Notes under the pieces: generated by a model
Seen by the model: the letters and a program-made list of their open reading frames with translations, nothing else
The model's database searches: none
What the model was told of the DNA's origin: nothing
Translations under genes and position numbers: made by a program
Origin: Desulfurivibrio sp.
GTDB taxonomy: Bacteria > Desulfobacterota > Desulfobulbia > Desulfobulbales > SURF-16
NCBI GenBank assembly: GCA_003605035.1
Contig: QZKJ01000094.1
Location: 1-40,500, forward strand
Reading direction: 5' to 3'
DNA: 40,500 bases
Part shown: one piece after another, positions 16,070-24,539 of the stretch
How positions within the stretch are numbered: position 1 is the stretch's first letter
How the letters are laid out: each line of letters starts with the position of its first letter

Positions 16070-16654
16070 TTATATGCGTGCGCCAGTGACGATCCGCCGG
16101 CCGAACTCTTCCGCCTCGGCCAGCCGATCAACGTCCCTGGCCATCTCGCCGCGCTTATCGATGCCTTTGACCAGCAGCGCTCCGCCGTAAGCAAAGCCAA
16201 TCGCATCATAAAAATATTTCGCCGTCAGCACCGCGCCGTCAAAAACCTTCTCCCCTCTGGTGGCGGCCACCGAGACAAAATAACCGATCCGCTCAGGATC
16301 ATCCCGCCACTCGCCTTTCTTCTTCAATAAATATTTCCGGCTCCAGAGGGCCTGGGACCGGTCGACAAAGGCCTTGGCCTGGGCCGTGACCCCGTAGAAA
16401 TAGATGGGTGAGGCAAGAATGATCCTTTTCACCTCTGCCATCTTGGCATACAGCAGCCCCATATCATCCTTGACCACGCAGATGCCCGTTTTGTCACAGC
16501 CGCCGCAACTCTGACAGGGGGAGACGTTCAGATCAGCCAGACGGATGGTCTCCATCTCACCCCCCGCAGATTCCACCCCTTTTGCCACGGCGGAAAGCAG
16601 CACCTGGGTGTTGCCGCCGCGCCGGGGAGATCCGTTAAAAACCAGCACCTTCAT
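16070..16654 (-). CDS. Iron-sulfur flavoprotein / NADPH-dependent FMN reductase family
   Basis: The 194-residue flavodoxin-fold protein begins MKVLVFNGSPRRGGNTQVLL, the phosphate-binding loop for FMN. It carries a compact CX2CX2CX5C motif (CQSCGGCDKTGIC, residues about 46-58), the spacing known from archaeal and bacterial iron-sulfur flavoproteins, where it holds a 4Fe-4S cluster. ASPIYFYGVTAQAKAFVDR near residue 83 is the usual second FMN loop. I chose the ATG at 16654 because AAAGGA sits 8 bases before it and the family starts there. An ATG at 16663 overlapping the malQ stop is possible. It follows malQ by 5 bases and is probably co-transcribed. The likely role is electron transfer or reduction of quinones or oxygen species in an anaerobe; the physiological partner is unknown. 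Confidence 0.85.
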   Translation of the reverse strand: MKVLVFNGSPRRGGNTQVLLSAVAKGVESAGGEMETIRLADLNVSPCQSCGGCDKTGICVVKDDMGLLYAKMAEVKRIILASPIYFYGVTAQAKAFVDRSQALWSRKYLLKKKGEWRDDPERIGYFVSVAATRGEKVFDGAVLTAKYFYDAIGFAYGGALLVKGIDKRGEMARDVDRLAEAEEFGRRIVTGARI

Positions 16655-16659
16655 TGTTG

Positions 16660-18192
16660 TCATCCTTTATTGAGCGGGCAGCTTGCCTCCCGCCCGTAGA
16701 AACGCACCTCATCCCGCAGGTAATGAATAACCTCCGGGGAAAGAAAGGGCGAAGCGCAGCGCCACATCCAGTTCCCTTCCAGCACACTGGGCCGGTTCAT
16801 GCGGCAGTCTGTGCCGAAACCAAGCACATCCTGCAGCGGGATGACCGCCAGAGCAGCCACCGAAGCATAGGCCATCCGCACAAAATCACGGTGTATCACC
16901 TGTCCGTCGCTGTTGGCGTAACGCCGGGCCCGGTCTTTACAGGCCTGGGGCACCTGGCTGTCAAAATACCAGCCCACCGTGGTGTCGTTGTCATGGGTGC
17001 CGGTATAGACCACGCAGTTGGTCGTCGGGAAATTATGGGGAAGATAGAGATTTAATGGATCCGAATCAAAGGCGAACTGCAGAATCTTCATGCCCGGGAA
17101 ACCTAAAGTATCCCGCAACTCCTCAACATCCGGGGTAATAACCCCCAGATCCTCGGCGATGATGGCAATCCCGTTGGTTGCCTCCCGCACCTGCTCGAAA
17201 AAGAATGGCCCGGGCCCCTTGACCCAGCTGCCGTTTACGGCCGTCTCCTCACTGGCCGGTACCTGCCAGTAGGAGGCAAAGCCGCGGAAATGATCAATGC
17301 GCACCACATCAACCATGCTGTTGATATGCAGAAACCGCTGCCGCCACCATTCATAAAGCCCCTCGTTCGGTCGGCCATCCACCTCCCAGAGATAGAGCGG
17401 GTTCCCCCAGCGCTGCCCGGTTTCACTGAAATAATCAGGCGGCACGCCGGCCACATGACGGGGCTGCAGGGTGGTCCTGTCCAGATCGAAACATGACTGA
17501 TTGGCCCAGACGTCAGCACTGTCCAGGCCGACATAAATCGGGATATCGCCGATCAGGCGGATTCCCTTCTTCTGCGCCGCCTGGCGCATTCTCCGCCACT
17601 GCATGAAAAAGATAAACTGCACGTATTTATGAAACCGGCACCGCTCTTCCAGCTCCTTTGCCGCCCTGGCCAGACTTTTTCTATCACGGACCGCAATCTT
17701 GCGGGGCCATGCATACCATGGTCTGGAGTCGAACTTTTCCCGCAGACTCATGAACAGGACAAAATCCTCAAGCCAGCCCGCGGCTTCGCGGCAGAACTGC
17801 TCAAAGGCCTCATCAAACAGCCTGATGGCTAAAAACCTCTGAAAACTCGTGGCCAGCAGCCTGTTCTTGAATTCCTTGACGGTTGAGTAATCAACCGTAT
17901 ACTCGGAAAAATGAGGCTTGCCCAGCAAGTCTTCGCTCTGCAGCAGCCCCTTTTCCAGCAGCAGGGTCGGGCTTATCAGCAGAGGATTGCCGGCAAAGGC
18001 CGAAAGACTCATGTACGGGGAATTGCCGAAGACATCATCGACCATGCCGGTGGGCAGGAACTGCCAGTAGGACTGACCCGCCTGTTCAAGGAAATCCAGA
18101 AAAAAATACCCGGCATCAAGGTCGCCTATCCCGTAAGGGCCGGGAAGGGAAGAGAGATGGGCAAGGATGCCGCTGGCTCGCTGCTCTAACAT
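16660..18192 (-). CDS. malQ: 4-alpha-glucanotransferase (amylomaltase)
   Basis: The 510-residue GH77 enzyme transfers alpha-1,4-glucan segments between maltooligosaccharides. Hallmarks are RASGILAHLSSLPGPYGIGDLG-like N-terminal sequence (residues 5-25), IGDIPIYVGLDSADVWAN near residue 213, VVRIDHFRGFASYWQVP near residue 290 with the catalytic Asp nucleophile in RIDHFRG, IAEDLGVITPDVEELR with the acid/base Glu, and GTHDNDTTVGWY with the third carboxylate. Length is normal. The ribosome-binding site is weak (GTGAG). It leads the malQ-flavoprotein transcript and diverges from the sigma-factor gene across a 296-base gap. Confidence 0.96.
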   Translation of the reverse strand: MLEQRASGILAHLSSLPGPYGIGDLDAGYFFLDFLEQAGQSYWQFLPTGMVDDVFGNSPYMSLSAFAGNPLLISPTLLLEKGLLQSEDLLGKPHFSEYTVDYSTVKEFKNRLLATSFQRFLAIRLFDEAFEQFCREAAGWLEDFVLFMSLREKFDSRPWYAWPRKIAVRDRKSLARAAKELEERCRFHKYVQFIFFMQWRRMRQAAQKKGIRLIGDIPIYVGLDSADVWANQSCFDLDRTTLQPRHVAGVPPDYFSETGQRWGNPLYLWEVDGRPNEGLYEWWRQRFLHINSMVDVVRIDHFRGFASYWQVPASEETAVNGSWVKGPGPFFFEQVREATNGIAIIAEDLGVITPDVEELRDTLGFPGMKILQFAFDSDPLNLYLPHNFPTTNCVVYTGTHDNDTTVGWYFDSQVPQACKDRARRYANSDGQVIHRDFVRMAYASVAALAVIPLQDVLGFGTDCRMNRPSVLEGNWMWRCASPFLSPEVIHYLRDEVRFYGREASCPLNKG

Positions 18193-18353
18193 TTTTTCTC
18201 ACTTGTAAAAGAATCTTTTTTTTTGCTAAACTTAATCAGCATGATTACATTTCTAATCTGACGATACACGCCTGTTATCCCTCACTCCAATCAGAATTTA
18301 GATTATGAAACACCTTTACCCCAAAGTCAAGCAAGCTATTCCGCTTTTTTCTA

Positions 18354-18382
18354 TTGCAACGAGACAAGGCTTGTTATAAGAT
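18354..18382 (+). promoter_or_regulatory. Putative sigma-70 promoter of the sigma factor-comEC operon
   Basis: TTGCAA (18354-18359) is followed after 17 bases by TAAGAT (18377-18382); a TATAAG sits at 18375-18380 with a 15-base spacer. It gives a leader of roughly 100 bases. The remaining gap to malQ (18193-18353) is AT-rich and probably holds the malQ promoter, which I could not define. Confidence 0.4.
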
Positions 18383-18488
18383 AGGGAGTTTTCGTGCTCT
18401 GAAAGCCAGCTTAATTTTGCTTTCGATGCAACTTTTCTTATGCAGATAGCCATAGCAACATCTTAACCGAGTCGGGAGACAAAAATCA

Positions 18489-19811
18489 GTGCATGTCGAT
18501 ATTAAAGACAGAATACTGAAAGCTGGAAAGGAAAAAGGCTGTATCAGCATTGACACGCTCAATGACCTTATTCCGGAAGACACAGATGCCAGCTATATAG
18601 ATGAAATCTTTGCTTTTTTGGATCAAAATGAGATTGACGTCGCCAGTCGCCCGGAGCTGGGTAAAAACAAACGGACTGACAGCAAGGACTGGCCGGAAGA
18701 CGAAGCGGAAGAAGCCAGGAAAGCAGGGGGCAAATCCGCGATAACCAAGGACGATCTCCAGGAGGCGGAAGAAACCACCACCACCTATCTGCGCGAAATG
18801 GGTCGTTTTGACCTCCTCACCCCGGAAGAGGAGGAAAAGTACAGCAAAATCATCAGGGAGGGTTTTGATGCCATCATCAAAACCATCCACAGCGACGAAT
18901 CAGGGGTTGAGGAAATGAAAGTCCTGATTGACCGCATATCCCTCTGGGAAAAACGGGACCCGACGCTGAAGCCGAAGAAACAGCACCTCAACTACATGTG
19001 CAAGAAAGTGCAGGAGGCCTCTGCCCTTTATCCTGATATGGAGCAGCTGCAGCAGGCGGAAAACAAGATAAATCTCTACGCCCGCTCCATTGAGTCCGCC
19101 AAGGATGCCATGATCAAGGCCAACCTGCGGCTGGTGGTAAGCATTGCCAAACGCTATATGCACCAGGGCCTCAGCCTGGCCGATCTCATCCAGGAGGGCA
19201 ATCTCGGCCTCATGCGGGCCGTCTTCCGCTTTGACTACAAAAAAGGCAACAAGTTCAGCACCTACGCCAGCTGGTGGATCAGACAGGCCATCACCCGGGC
19301 CATCCTGGACAAAACCCGCACCATTCGCCTGCCGGTCCATTTCCTGGAGCTGCGCAGCCAGTTTTTCAAGGCCTTCTACTCCCTGCTCAAAGAGCTCGGC
19401 CGCGAGCCCACCCCGGTGGAAATTTCCGAAAAAACCGGGCTGCCCATGGACAAGATTCTGGCCATCCTGGAAGCCTCCAGGGAGCCGATCTCCCTGGAAA
19501 CGCCGGTGGGCGACGACGACAGCACCCTGGGAGACTTTCTGGAAAACCAGGAATCGGTATCCCCCTATGAGGCGGTGAAAAACACCGAGCTGTCGGACCG
19601 GGTCAAGAATATCCTGGCCACCCTGAGCCCCAGGGAGGAAAAGATCATCCGGCTCCGTTTCGGCATCGGCGAAGATGCCGAATACACCCTCGAAGAGATC
19701 GGCAAACGGTTTAATGTTTCCAGGGAACGTATCCGCCAGATCGAAAAAAAGGCGCTGAACCGCTTACGCCACTCCAGCAGACGGGATAAACTGAAGTTCT
19801 TCCTCGATTAA
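18489..19811 (+). CDS. rpoD: Sigma-70 family RNA polymerase sigma factor, primary (RpoD) type
   Basis: The 440-residue protein directs RNA polymerase to promoters. Domains: a short region 1.1-like head (residues 1-45) and region 1.2 (YLREMGRFDLLTPEEEEKY, 100-118). A non-conserved spacer (about 125-200) follows, then region 2 (NLRLVVSIAKRY, DLIQEGNLGLMRAV, FSTYASWWIRQAI, 211-270), region 3 (RTIRLPVHFLEL to PISLETPVGDDD) and region 4 with helix-turn-helix (TLEEIGKRFNVSRERIRQIE, 400-418). It starts at GTG 18489 behind GGGAG; a nearby ATG is out of frame. Odd points: it is shorter than typical proteobacterial RpoD, and region 3.0 reads VHFLELRSQFFKAFYSLL where primary factors usually have an asparagine-lysine-leucine core. 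It may be a second primary-like (group 2) factor. comEC follows after 11 bases. Confidence 0.85.
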   Translation: MHVDIKDRILKAGKEKGCISIDTLNDLIPEDTDASYIDEIFAFLDQNEIDVASRPELGKNKRTDSKDWPEDEAEEARKAGGKSAITKDDLQEAEETTTTYLREMGRFDLLTPEEEEKYSKIIREGFDAIIKTIHSDESGVEEMKVLIDRISLWEKRDPTLKPKKQHLNYMCKKVQEASALYPDMEQLQQAENKINLYARSIESAKDAMIKANLRLVVSIAKRYMHQGLSLADLIQEGNLGLMRAVFRFDYKKGNKFSTYASWWIRQAITRAILDKTRTIRLPVHFLELRSQFFKAFYSLLKELGREPTPVEISEKTGLPMDKILAILEASREPISLETPVGDDDSTLGDFLENQESVSPYEAVKNTELSDRVKNILATLSPREEKIIRLRFGIGEDAEYTLEEIGKRFNVSRERIRQIEKKALNRLRHSSRRDKLKFFLD

Positions 19812-19822
19812 GAGGATCCCCG

Positions 19823-22345
19823 GTGCTTTTCTCCGGGCGATCACCCCATATGCTTATCCAGGCAGTGCTCGCCTTTACCGGCGGCATTGCCTGCGCGGCC
19901 TATGTTGCCCCAGAGCCTGCTTATCTCTTCCCGGTTCTTGTTCTTCTCTCCCTTACCGCTTTTTTCTGCTGGTCCCGCAAAAATGCGCTGCAGCGGCCCT
20001 TAATGCTGCTGGTCTGGCTGGTCTGCGGCCTGCTGCAGGGGGCTTCCCTGCAGCCGCCAGACGAAAAAGACAGCCTCTACCAGCTGTTTGCCGCCGGCCG
20101 GGAGGTCACCCTTGCCGGCACCCTCCTGCAGGCTCCGGCGGTTGCCGCGGACAAGACACGCCTGCTGCTGCAGACTGAGGCCTACCTTGCCCCGCCAGAC
20201 AGGCCGGCCGCCGCTGAGCGGCAGCCGGACAGCGCAACCGGCCGGCCGTTGCCGTCCTTCCTGCCCGCCCGGGGAAAAATCGAGCTGACCCTCCAGGGGC
20301 CGCCGCCGGAGACGATACGGCCCGGCCAGCAACTGCTGGTGCGGGCATTTGTCTCGCGGCCCCGGGACTTGTCCAACCCGGGGGGCTTTGATTACCGGAA
20401 ATTTCTGGCCGGCAGATCAATCTGGGTCACCGGCTGGATCAGTTCACCGGCCCATCTGACCATCCTGCCGGATACCGGCGACACATCACCGGGACACAGA
20501 CTGCGCTTTCTGCCGGAACAGCTGCGCCAGCAGATCAATCGATTTCTCACCAGCCGGCTTGCGCCAGGCCAGAGCAGTCTTTACAAGGCGATTCTGACCG
20601 GAGATACGGCCGCCCTTTCCCCGCAGACCCTGGAAAACTTCAAGGCAACGGGCGCCATGCATCTGCTGTCCATCTCCGGCCTGCACATGGGGCTCATCGC
20701 CCTGGGGCTCGGCGCGGCCATCAACTGGCTCCTCAAACGCTCAACCTGGCTGCTCATGCACACCCAGGCCTGGAAAACCGCGGTCTATGTCATCCTGCCG
20801 ATTCTCGGCGGCTATGCCCTCATCGCCGGCCTGCAGATCCCGGTGCTGCGCTCACTCATCATGACTTCGGTCTTTCTGCTGGCGGTGCTCTTTGACCGGC
20901 AATGGCACATGCCGACCAACATCGCCATCGCCGCCCTGCTCATCCTGCTGATCAATCCTGCCGCCCTGTTTACCGTTTCCTTCCAGCTGTCATTTGCCGC
21001 GGTCATTGCCATGGCGGCCATCATGCCGGCATTGACTCCCCTGCCGCAGCACGAGGAGACAGGCGAACAGGAACGCCACCCGCTTTTCGCAAGAATCGGC
21101 ACGATCTTAAAAACGGGATTTTTTCTTTCCCTGGCGGCCCTGACCGGCACCCTGCCCCTGCTGCTTTTCTATTTCAACCGTTTTTCGCCCCTGTCCACCA
21201 TTTCCACCCTGCTGCTTGAGCCGCTGCTCTGTTACTGGGCCCTGCCCCTGGGACTGCTCAGCGTCCCCTTTATCTTCTTTGCCCCTGCCATCGCCCAGCC
21301 CCTGCTCACTGTCGGGGCCATGGGGCTCTCCCTGGCGGACAGGCTCTGCGCCTGGCTGGCCGCTCTGCCGCTCAGCTCCATCTGGCTGCCGACGCCAAAC
21401 CCGGTGGAAATCATCGGCGCTTATCTCCTGCTGTTGAGCATGTTTTTCCTGAAAAAATCAAAAACCGCCCGGCTGGCCGCGACAGCGGGCATCATCACCC
21501 TGCTGGTCAGCAGCGGTTTTGCCTTTTACCGGCAGCAGGCAGACCATACCGACACCATTACCGTGCTGGACGTGGGACAGGGAAACGCCGTGGTCATCGA
21601 GCTTGCCGGCGGCTTTACCGCCCTTGTTGACGGCGGCGGCTCCTCTTCACCACAGTTTAACGTCGGGGAAAGGGTGATCGCCCCCTTTCTCTGGAGCAGG
21701 AGAATCAGCAGACTGGACGCGGTAGTCATCAGCCATCCTGACGCGGATCACAGCAACGGGCTGGCCTTTATCATCAGAAGATTCCGTCCGGCGACAGTAT
21801 GGGTGAACGGCGACAACGGGGCCAATGACACTTACACCGCCCTGCTGGAGCTGGCCACTGCGCAGGGCGCCGTCATCCGCGTGCCCCGCAGCGGGGAAAC
21901 GCTTTTTGGCAACAGCCGGTCCCGTTTCTCTAATGTGGGGGACAGCCATCTTGAGGGAGCTACCGGCAGTGAAAACGACCGGAGCCTGGTCATGCGGCTT
22001 GCCAGCCATGGGAAAAACTTTCTTTTCACCGGGGACATCGGGGAAGCCGCAGAGCGGGTACTGGTGGAGGAGCGCCAAGAGCTGGCCGCCGACGTGCTCC
22101 TGCTGCCCCATCACGGCAGCAAGTCATCAACCTCTCCCTCATTTCTCGCGGCGGTGGCGCCGGAATACGTGGTCATTTCCGCGGGCCGCAACAAGAACTC
22201 ACTCTTTCCGGCGCCCGAGGTCATCAGCCGCTGCCGGGCGGCCGGCTGCACCATCTATAACACGGCCAGGGACGGCGCCCTCAGCTTCACCACGGCCGGG
22301 GACGGCAGCCTGGCGGTGGGCACTGCCCTGGCTATACATCGGTAA
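19823..22345 (+). CDS. comEC: ComEC/Rec2 DNA-uptake channel protein
   Basis: This 840-residue inner-membrane protein is the predicted channel that carries single-stranded DNA into the cytoplasm during natural transformation. N-terminal hydrophobic segments are followed by an OB-like region (about 75-210). The Competence domain begins LYKAILTGDTAALSPQTLEN and has the signature HLLSISGLHMGLIALG near residue 277. Many transmembrane helices follow, then a C-terminal metallo-beta-lactamase domain (about 570-835: TVLDVGQGNAVVIE, HPDADHSNG near residue 637, LLLPHHGSKSS). The HxDxDH metal motif is intact, so the nuclease-like domain may be active. The start is a GTG with AGAGGAT 6-8 bases before it. 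It is transcribed after the sigma factor and ends overlapping the convergent pilT gene by 14 bases. Confidence 0.95.
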   Translation: MLFSGRSPHMLIQAVLAFTGGIACAAYVAPEPAYLFPVLVLLSLTAFFCWSRKNALQRPLMLLVWLVCGLLQGASLQPPDEKDSLYQLFAAGREVTLAGTLLQAPAVAADKTRLLLQTEAYLAPPDRPAAAERQPDSATGRPLPSFLPARGKIELTLQGPPPETIRPGQQLLVRAFVSRPRDLSNPGGFDYRKFLAGRSIWVTGWISSPAHLTILPDTGDTSPGHRLRFLPEQLRQQINRFLTSRLAPGQSSLYKAILTGDTAALSPQTLENFKATGAMHLLSISGLHMGLIALGLGAAINWLLKRSTWLLMHTQAWKTAVYVILPILGGYALIAGLQIPVLRSLIMTSVFLLAVLFDRQWHMPTNIAIAALLILLINPAALFTVSFQLSFAAVIAMAAIMPALTPLPQHEETGEQERHPLFARIGTILKTGFFLSLAALTGTLPLLLFYFNRFSPLSTISTLLLEPLLCYWALPLGLLSVPFIFFAPAIAQPLLTVGAMGLSLADRLCAWLAALPLSSIWLPTPNPVEIIGAYLLLLSMFFLKKSKTARLAATAGIITLLVSSGFAFYRQQADHTDTITVLDVGQGNAVVIELAGGFTALVDGGGSSSPQFNVGERVIAPFLWSRRISRLDAVVISHPDADHSNGLAFIIRRFRPATVWVNGDNGANDTYTALLELATAQGAVIRVPRSGETLFGNSRSRFSNVGDSHLEGATGSENDRSLVMRLASHGKNFLFTGDIGEAAERVLVEERQELAADVLLLPHHGSKSSTSPSFLAAVAPEYVVISAGRNKNSLFPAPEVISRCRAAGCTIYNTARDGALSFTTAGDGSLAVGTALAIHR

Positions 22346-23414
22346 AATCCGTGGGGGGCTTGCCGAGAAACTGGACGAATTTCCCCTTTTCAATGCAATT
22401 GGTATACGCGTCATCAGGCGAGATCCGGCCGCTGGTCAGATGCTCCAGGATGGCGTCGTCCAGGGTCTGCATGCCGTAGCGCTTGCCGGTCTGCATGGCA
22501 GAGGGGATCTGGTAGGTCTTGCCTTCACGGATCAGGTTGCGCACGGCCGGGGTGCAGATGAGAATTTCCAGGGCCGCGCAGCGCCCCTTTTTATCAATCC
22601 GCTTAAACAGGGTCTGGGAGACCACCGCCTTCAGGGCATCGGCCAGGGTGGAGCGCACCTGGGCCTGCTGGCTGGAGGGAAAGATTTCAATGACCCTGTC
22701 CACGGTCTTGGCGGCGTTCAAGGTATGCAGGGTGCCGAAGACCAGGTGGCCGGTCATGGCCGCCTCCATGGCCAGGGCAATGGTTTCCAGGTCGCGCATC
22801 TCGCCCACCAGGATGATATCCGGGTCCTCGCGCAGGGCCCCGCGCAGGGCGGCGGCAAAACTCTTGGTATGCAACCCGACCTCCCGGTGATTGACGATGC
22901 ACTTCTGGCTCTTGTGCACAAACTCGATGGGGTCTTCAATGGTGAGGATATGGTCGCTGCGGATTTTATTCACCTCGTCGACAATGGCGGCCAGGGTTGT
23001 CGACTTGCCGCTGCCGGTGGGACCGGTGACCAGCACCATGCCTTTCGGCAGGGAGGCAAGCTTTTTGACCACCGCCGGCAACCCCAGCTGGTCGCAGGTG
23101 AGGATCTCGCTGGGGATCTCCCGGAAAACAGCGCCAATGCCATATTTCTGCTGGAACAGATTGCCGCGGTAGCGGGCCAGGCCGGGCAGCTCATAACCGA
23201 AATCCACATCCCCCGTCTCTTCAAAGATCTTGGCCTTGTCCTCGCTGACTATCTCATACAGCATAGCCTTCAGGGTATCATTATCCAGCACCTTATACTT
23301 CACCCGTTCCATATCACCCCTGATCCGCAGAATCGGCTGCTGACCGGCGACAAGATGAAGATCCGAGGCTCCCTGGTCGTTCATCAACTTAAAAAAGGCG
23401 TCAATCTGGGCCAT
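22332..23414 (-). CDS. pilT: Type IV pilus retraction ATPase PilT
   Basis: This 360-residue hexameric ATPase drives pilus depolymerisation and thus twitching motility and DNA uptake. Visible motifs are QGASDLHLVAGQQP near residue 14, Walker A GPTGSGKSTTLA (about 130-141), an Asp box TIEDPIEFVH, Walker B IILVGEMRDLET and the His box TGHLVFGTLHT. The C-terminal segment AVRNLIREGKTYQIPSAMQTG is the retraction motif that separates PilT from PilB. The ATG has an AGGAGG ribosome-binding site. It overlaps comEC tail to tail, placing two DNA-uptake functions side by side. No other pilus gene is in the window. Confidence 0.95.
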   Translation of the reverse strand: MAQIDAFFKLMNDQGASDLHLVAGQQPILRIRGDMERVKYKVLDNDTLKAMLYEIVSEDKAKIFEETGDVDFGYELPGLARYRGNLFQQKYGIGAVFREIPSEILTCDQLGLPAVVKKLASLPKGMVLVTGPTGSGKSTTLAAIVDEVNKIRSDHILTIEDPIEFVHKSQKCIVNHREVGLHTKSFAAALRGALREDPDIILVGEMRDLETIALAMEAAMTGHLVFGTLHTLNAAKTVDRVIEIFPSSQQAQVRSTLADALKAVVSQTLFKRIDKKGRCAALEILICTPAVRNLIREGKTYQIPSAMQTGKRYGMQTLDDAILEHLTSGRISPDDAYTNCIEKGKFVQFLGKPPTDFTDV

Positions 23415-23483
23415 GCCTACCTCCTGATGTCAAAACAGAAAACCGACGGCAAACCCGTCAGCGCACCTTGCACATAATTTCTT

Positions 23484-23513
23484 ATCATAACAAGAGTGCG
23501 CACCATAGCTCAA
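23484..23513 (-). promoter_or_regulatory. Putative pilT promoter
   Basis: On the minus strand TTGAGC (complement of 23508-23513) is followed after 18 bases by TATGAT (complement of 23484-23489), giving a leader of about 65 bases. The plus-strand promoter of the PHP gene must share this 182-base gap but is not clear. Confidence 0.4.
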
Positions 23514-23596
23514 ACAAAAAAACAAAGCGGAACCGAATGATGCCTGCGAACCTCATTACACTTGCATAGGCAGGTCCTTCCGGGTAGGATTCATAA

Positions 23597-24478
23597 ATGG
23601 AATATATTGATCTGCACCTTCACTCAAGCTGCTCCGACGGCACGATGACCCCGGCCGAACTGGTGCGGGAGGCGGTCCGGGCAGGGATCAGCGGGGTCGC
23701 CCTGACCGATCATGACACCATTGAAGGTATTGACGAGGCTCTGGAGGAAGGGAAGAGACAGGGGGTTGAGGTGCTTGCCGGCATTGAGATCAGCGCCTAT
23801 CTCGATGACATCCCCATGCACATTCTGGGCTATGGTTTCCGGCATCGCGATGCGGTCCTGCTGCAGAGTCTGAAAAAAATCCAGGCCGCGCGCAACGAAC
23901 GTAACGAGGGAATCCTTGCCAAATTAAACGGCCTCGGCATTGCTGCGACAAGAGAGGATCTCCGGCGGCATTCCCGGACCGGCCAGACCGGGCGGCCCCA
24001 TATCGCCAGATTGCTGATCGAAAAAAAGGTGGTCAGAACCATTGATGAGGCCTTTTACCGCTATCTGCGCAAAGGGGGCCTCGCCTACGTTGAAAGACGG
24101 AGACTGATGGCGGCCGATGCCATTGCCATGATCACCGCGGCAGGCGGCATAGCGGTGCTGGCCCATCCGCTCACCATTGATCAGACCATGCTGACCCTGC
24201 CCGCCGTATTACTGGAAATGAAGGGCATCGGCCTGGAAGGGGTGGAGGCCTATTACCCGATTTACTCCGCAACCGTCCGCCAGAAGCTTATTGCCCTCTG
24301 CCAGCAGATGGGGCTGCTCATCACCGGGGGCAGCGACTTTCACGGCACGATCAGAAACGGCCTGTCGCTTTCGGAGCTCAACAAAAAACAACGGACACCC
24401 TATCAGCTGCTTGCCGCCCTGAAAAATCATCTGTCAGCAGCCGCGCCGGAAGAAACCGCGGGCATCCTGGTCAGCTGA
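23597..24478 (+). CDS. PHP-domain phosphoesterase (TrpH/RNase AM type)
   Basis: This 293-residue metal-dependent phosphoesterase has the PHP motifs in order: DLHLHSSCSDG (5-15), ALTDHDTIEG (36-45), GIEISA (63-68), GRPHIARLL (133-141), VLAHP (189-193) and GGSDFHG (247-253). These are the His/Asp/Glu ligands of a trinuclear metal site. Members of this subgroup (YciV/TrpH) act as 5'-3' exoribonucleases on short RNA or hydrolyse 3',5'-bisphosphonucleotides; which applies here is not visible. An AGGA ribosome-binding site lies before the ATG. It stands as a single gene between divergent pilT and the response-regulator gene. Confidence 0.9.
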   Translation: MEYIDLHLHSSCSDGTMTPAELVREAVRAGISGVALTDHDTIEGIDEALEEGKRQGVEVLAGIEISAYLDDIPMHILGYGFRHRDAVLLQSLKKIQAARNERNEGILAKLNGLGIAATREDLRRHSRTGQTGRPHIARLLIEKKVVRTIDEAFYRYLRKGGLAYVERRRLMAADAIAMITAAGGIAVLAHPLTIDQTMLTLPAVLLEMKGIGLEGVEAYYPIYSATVRQKLIALCQQMGLLITGGSDFHGTIRNGLSLSELNKKQRTPYQLLAALKNHLSAAAPEETAGILVS

Positions 24479-24539
24479 ACTGATACTGTAAAAACACCTT
24501 GCCCTTGCACGAAATTGACGAACAAAAACAGAGACTGTC

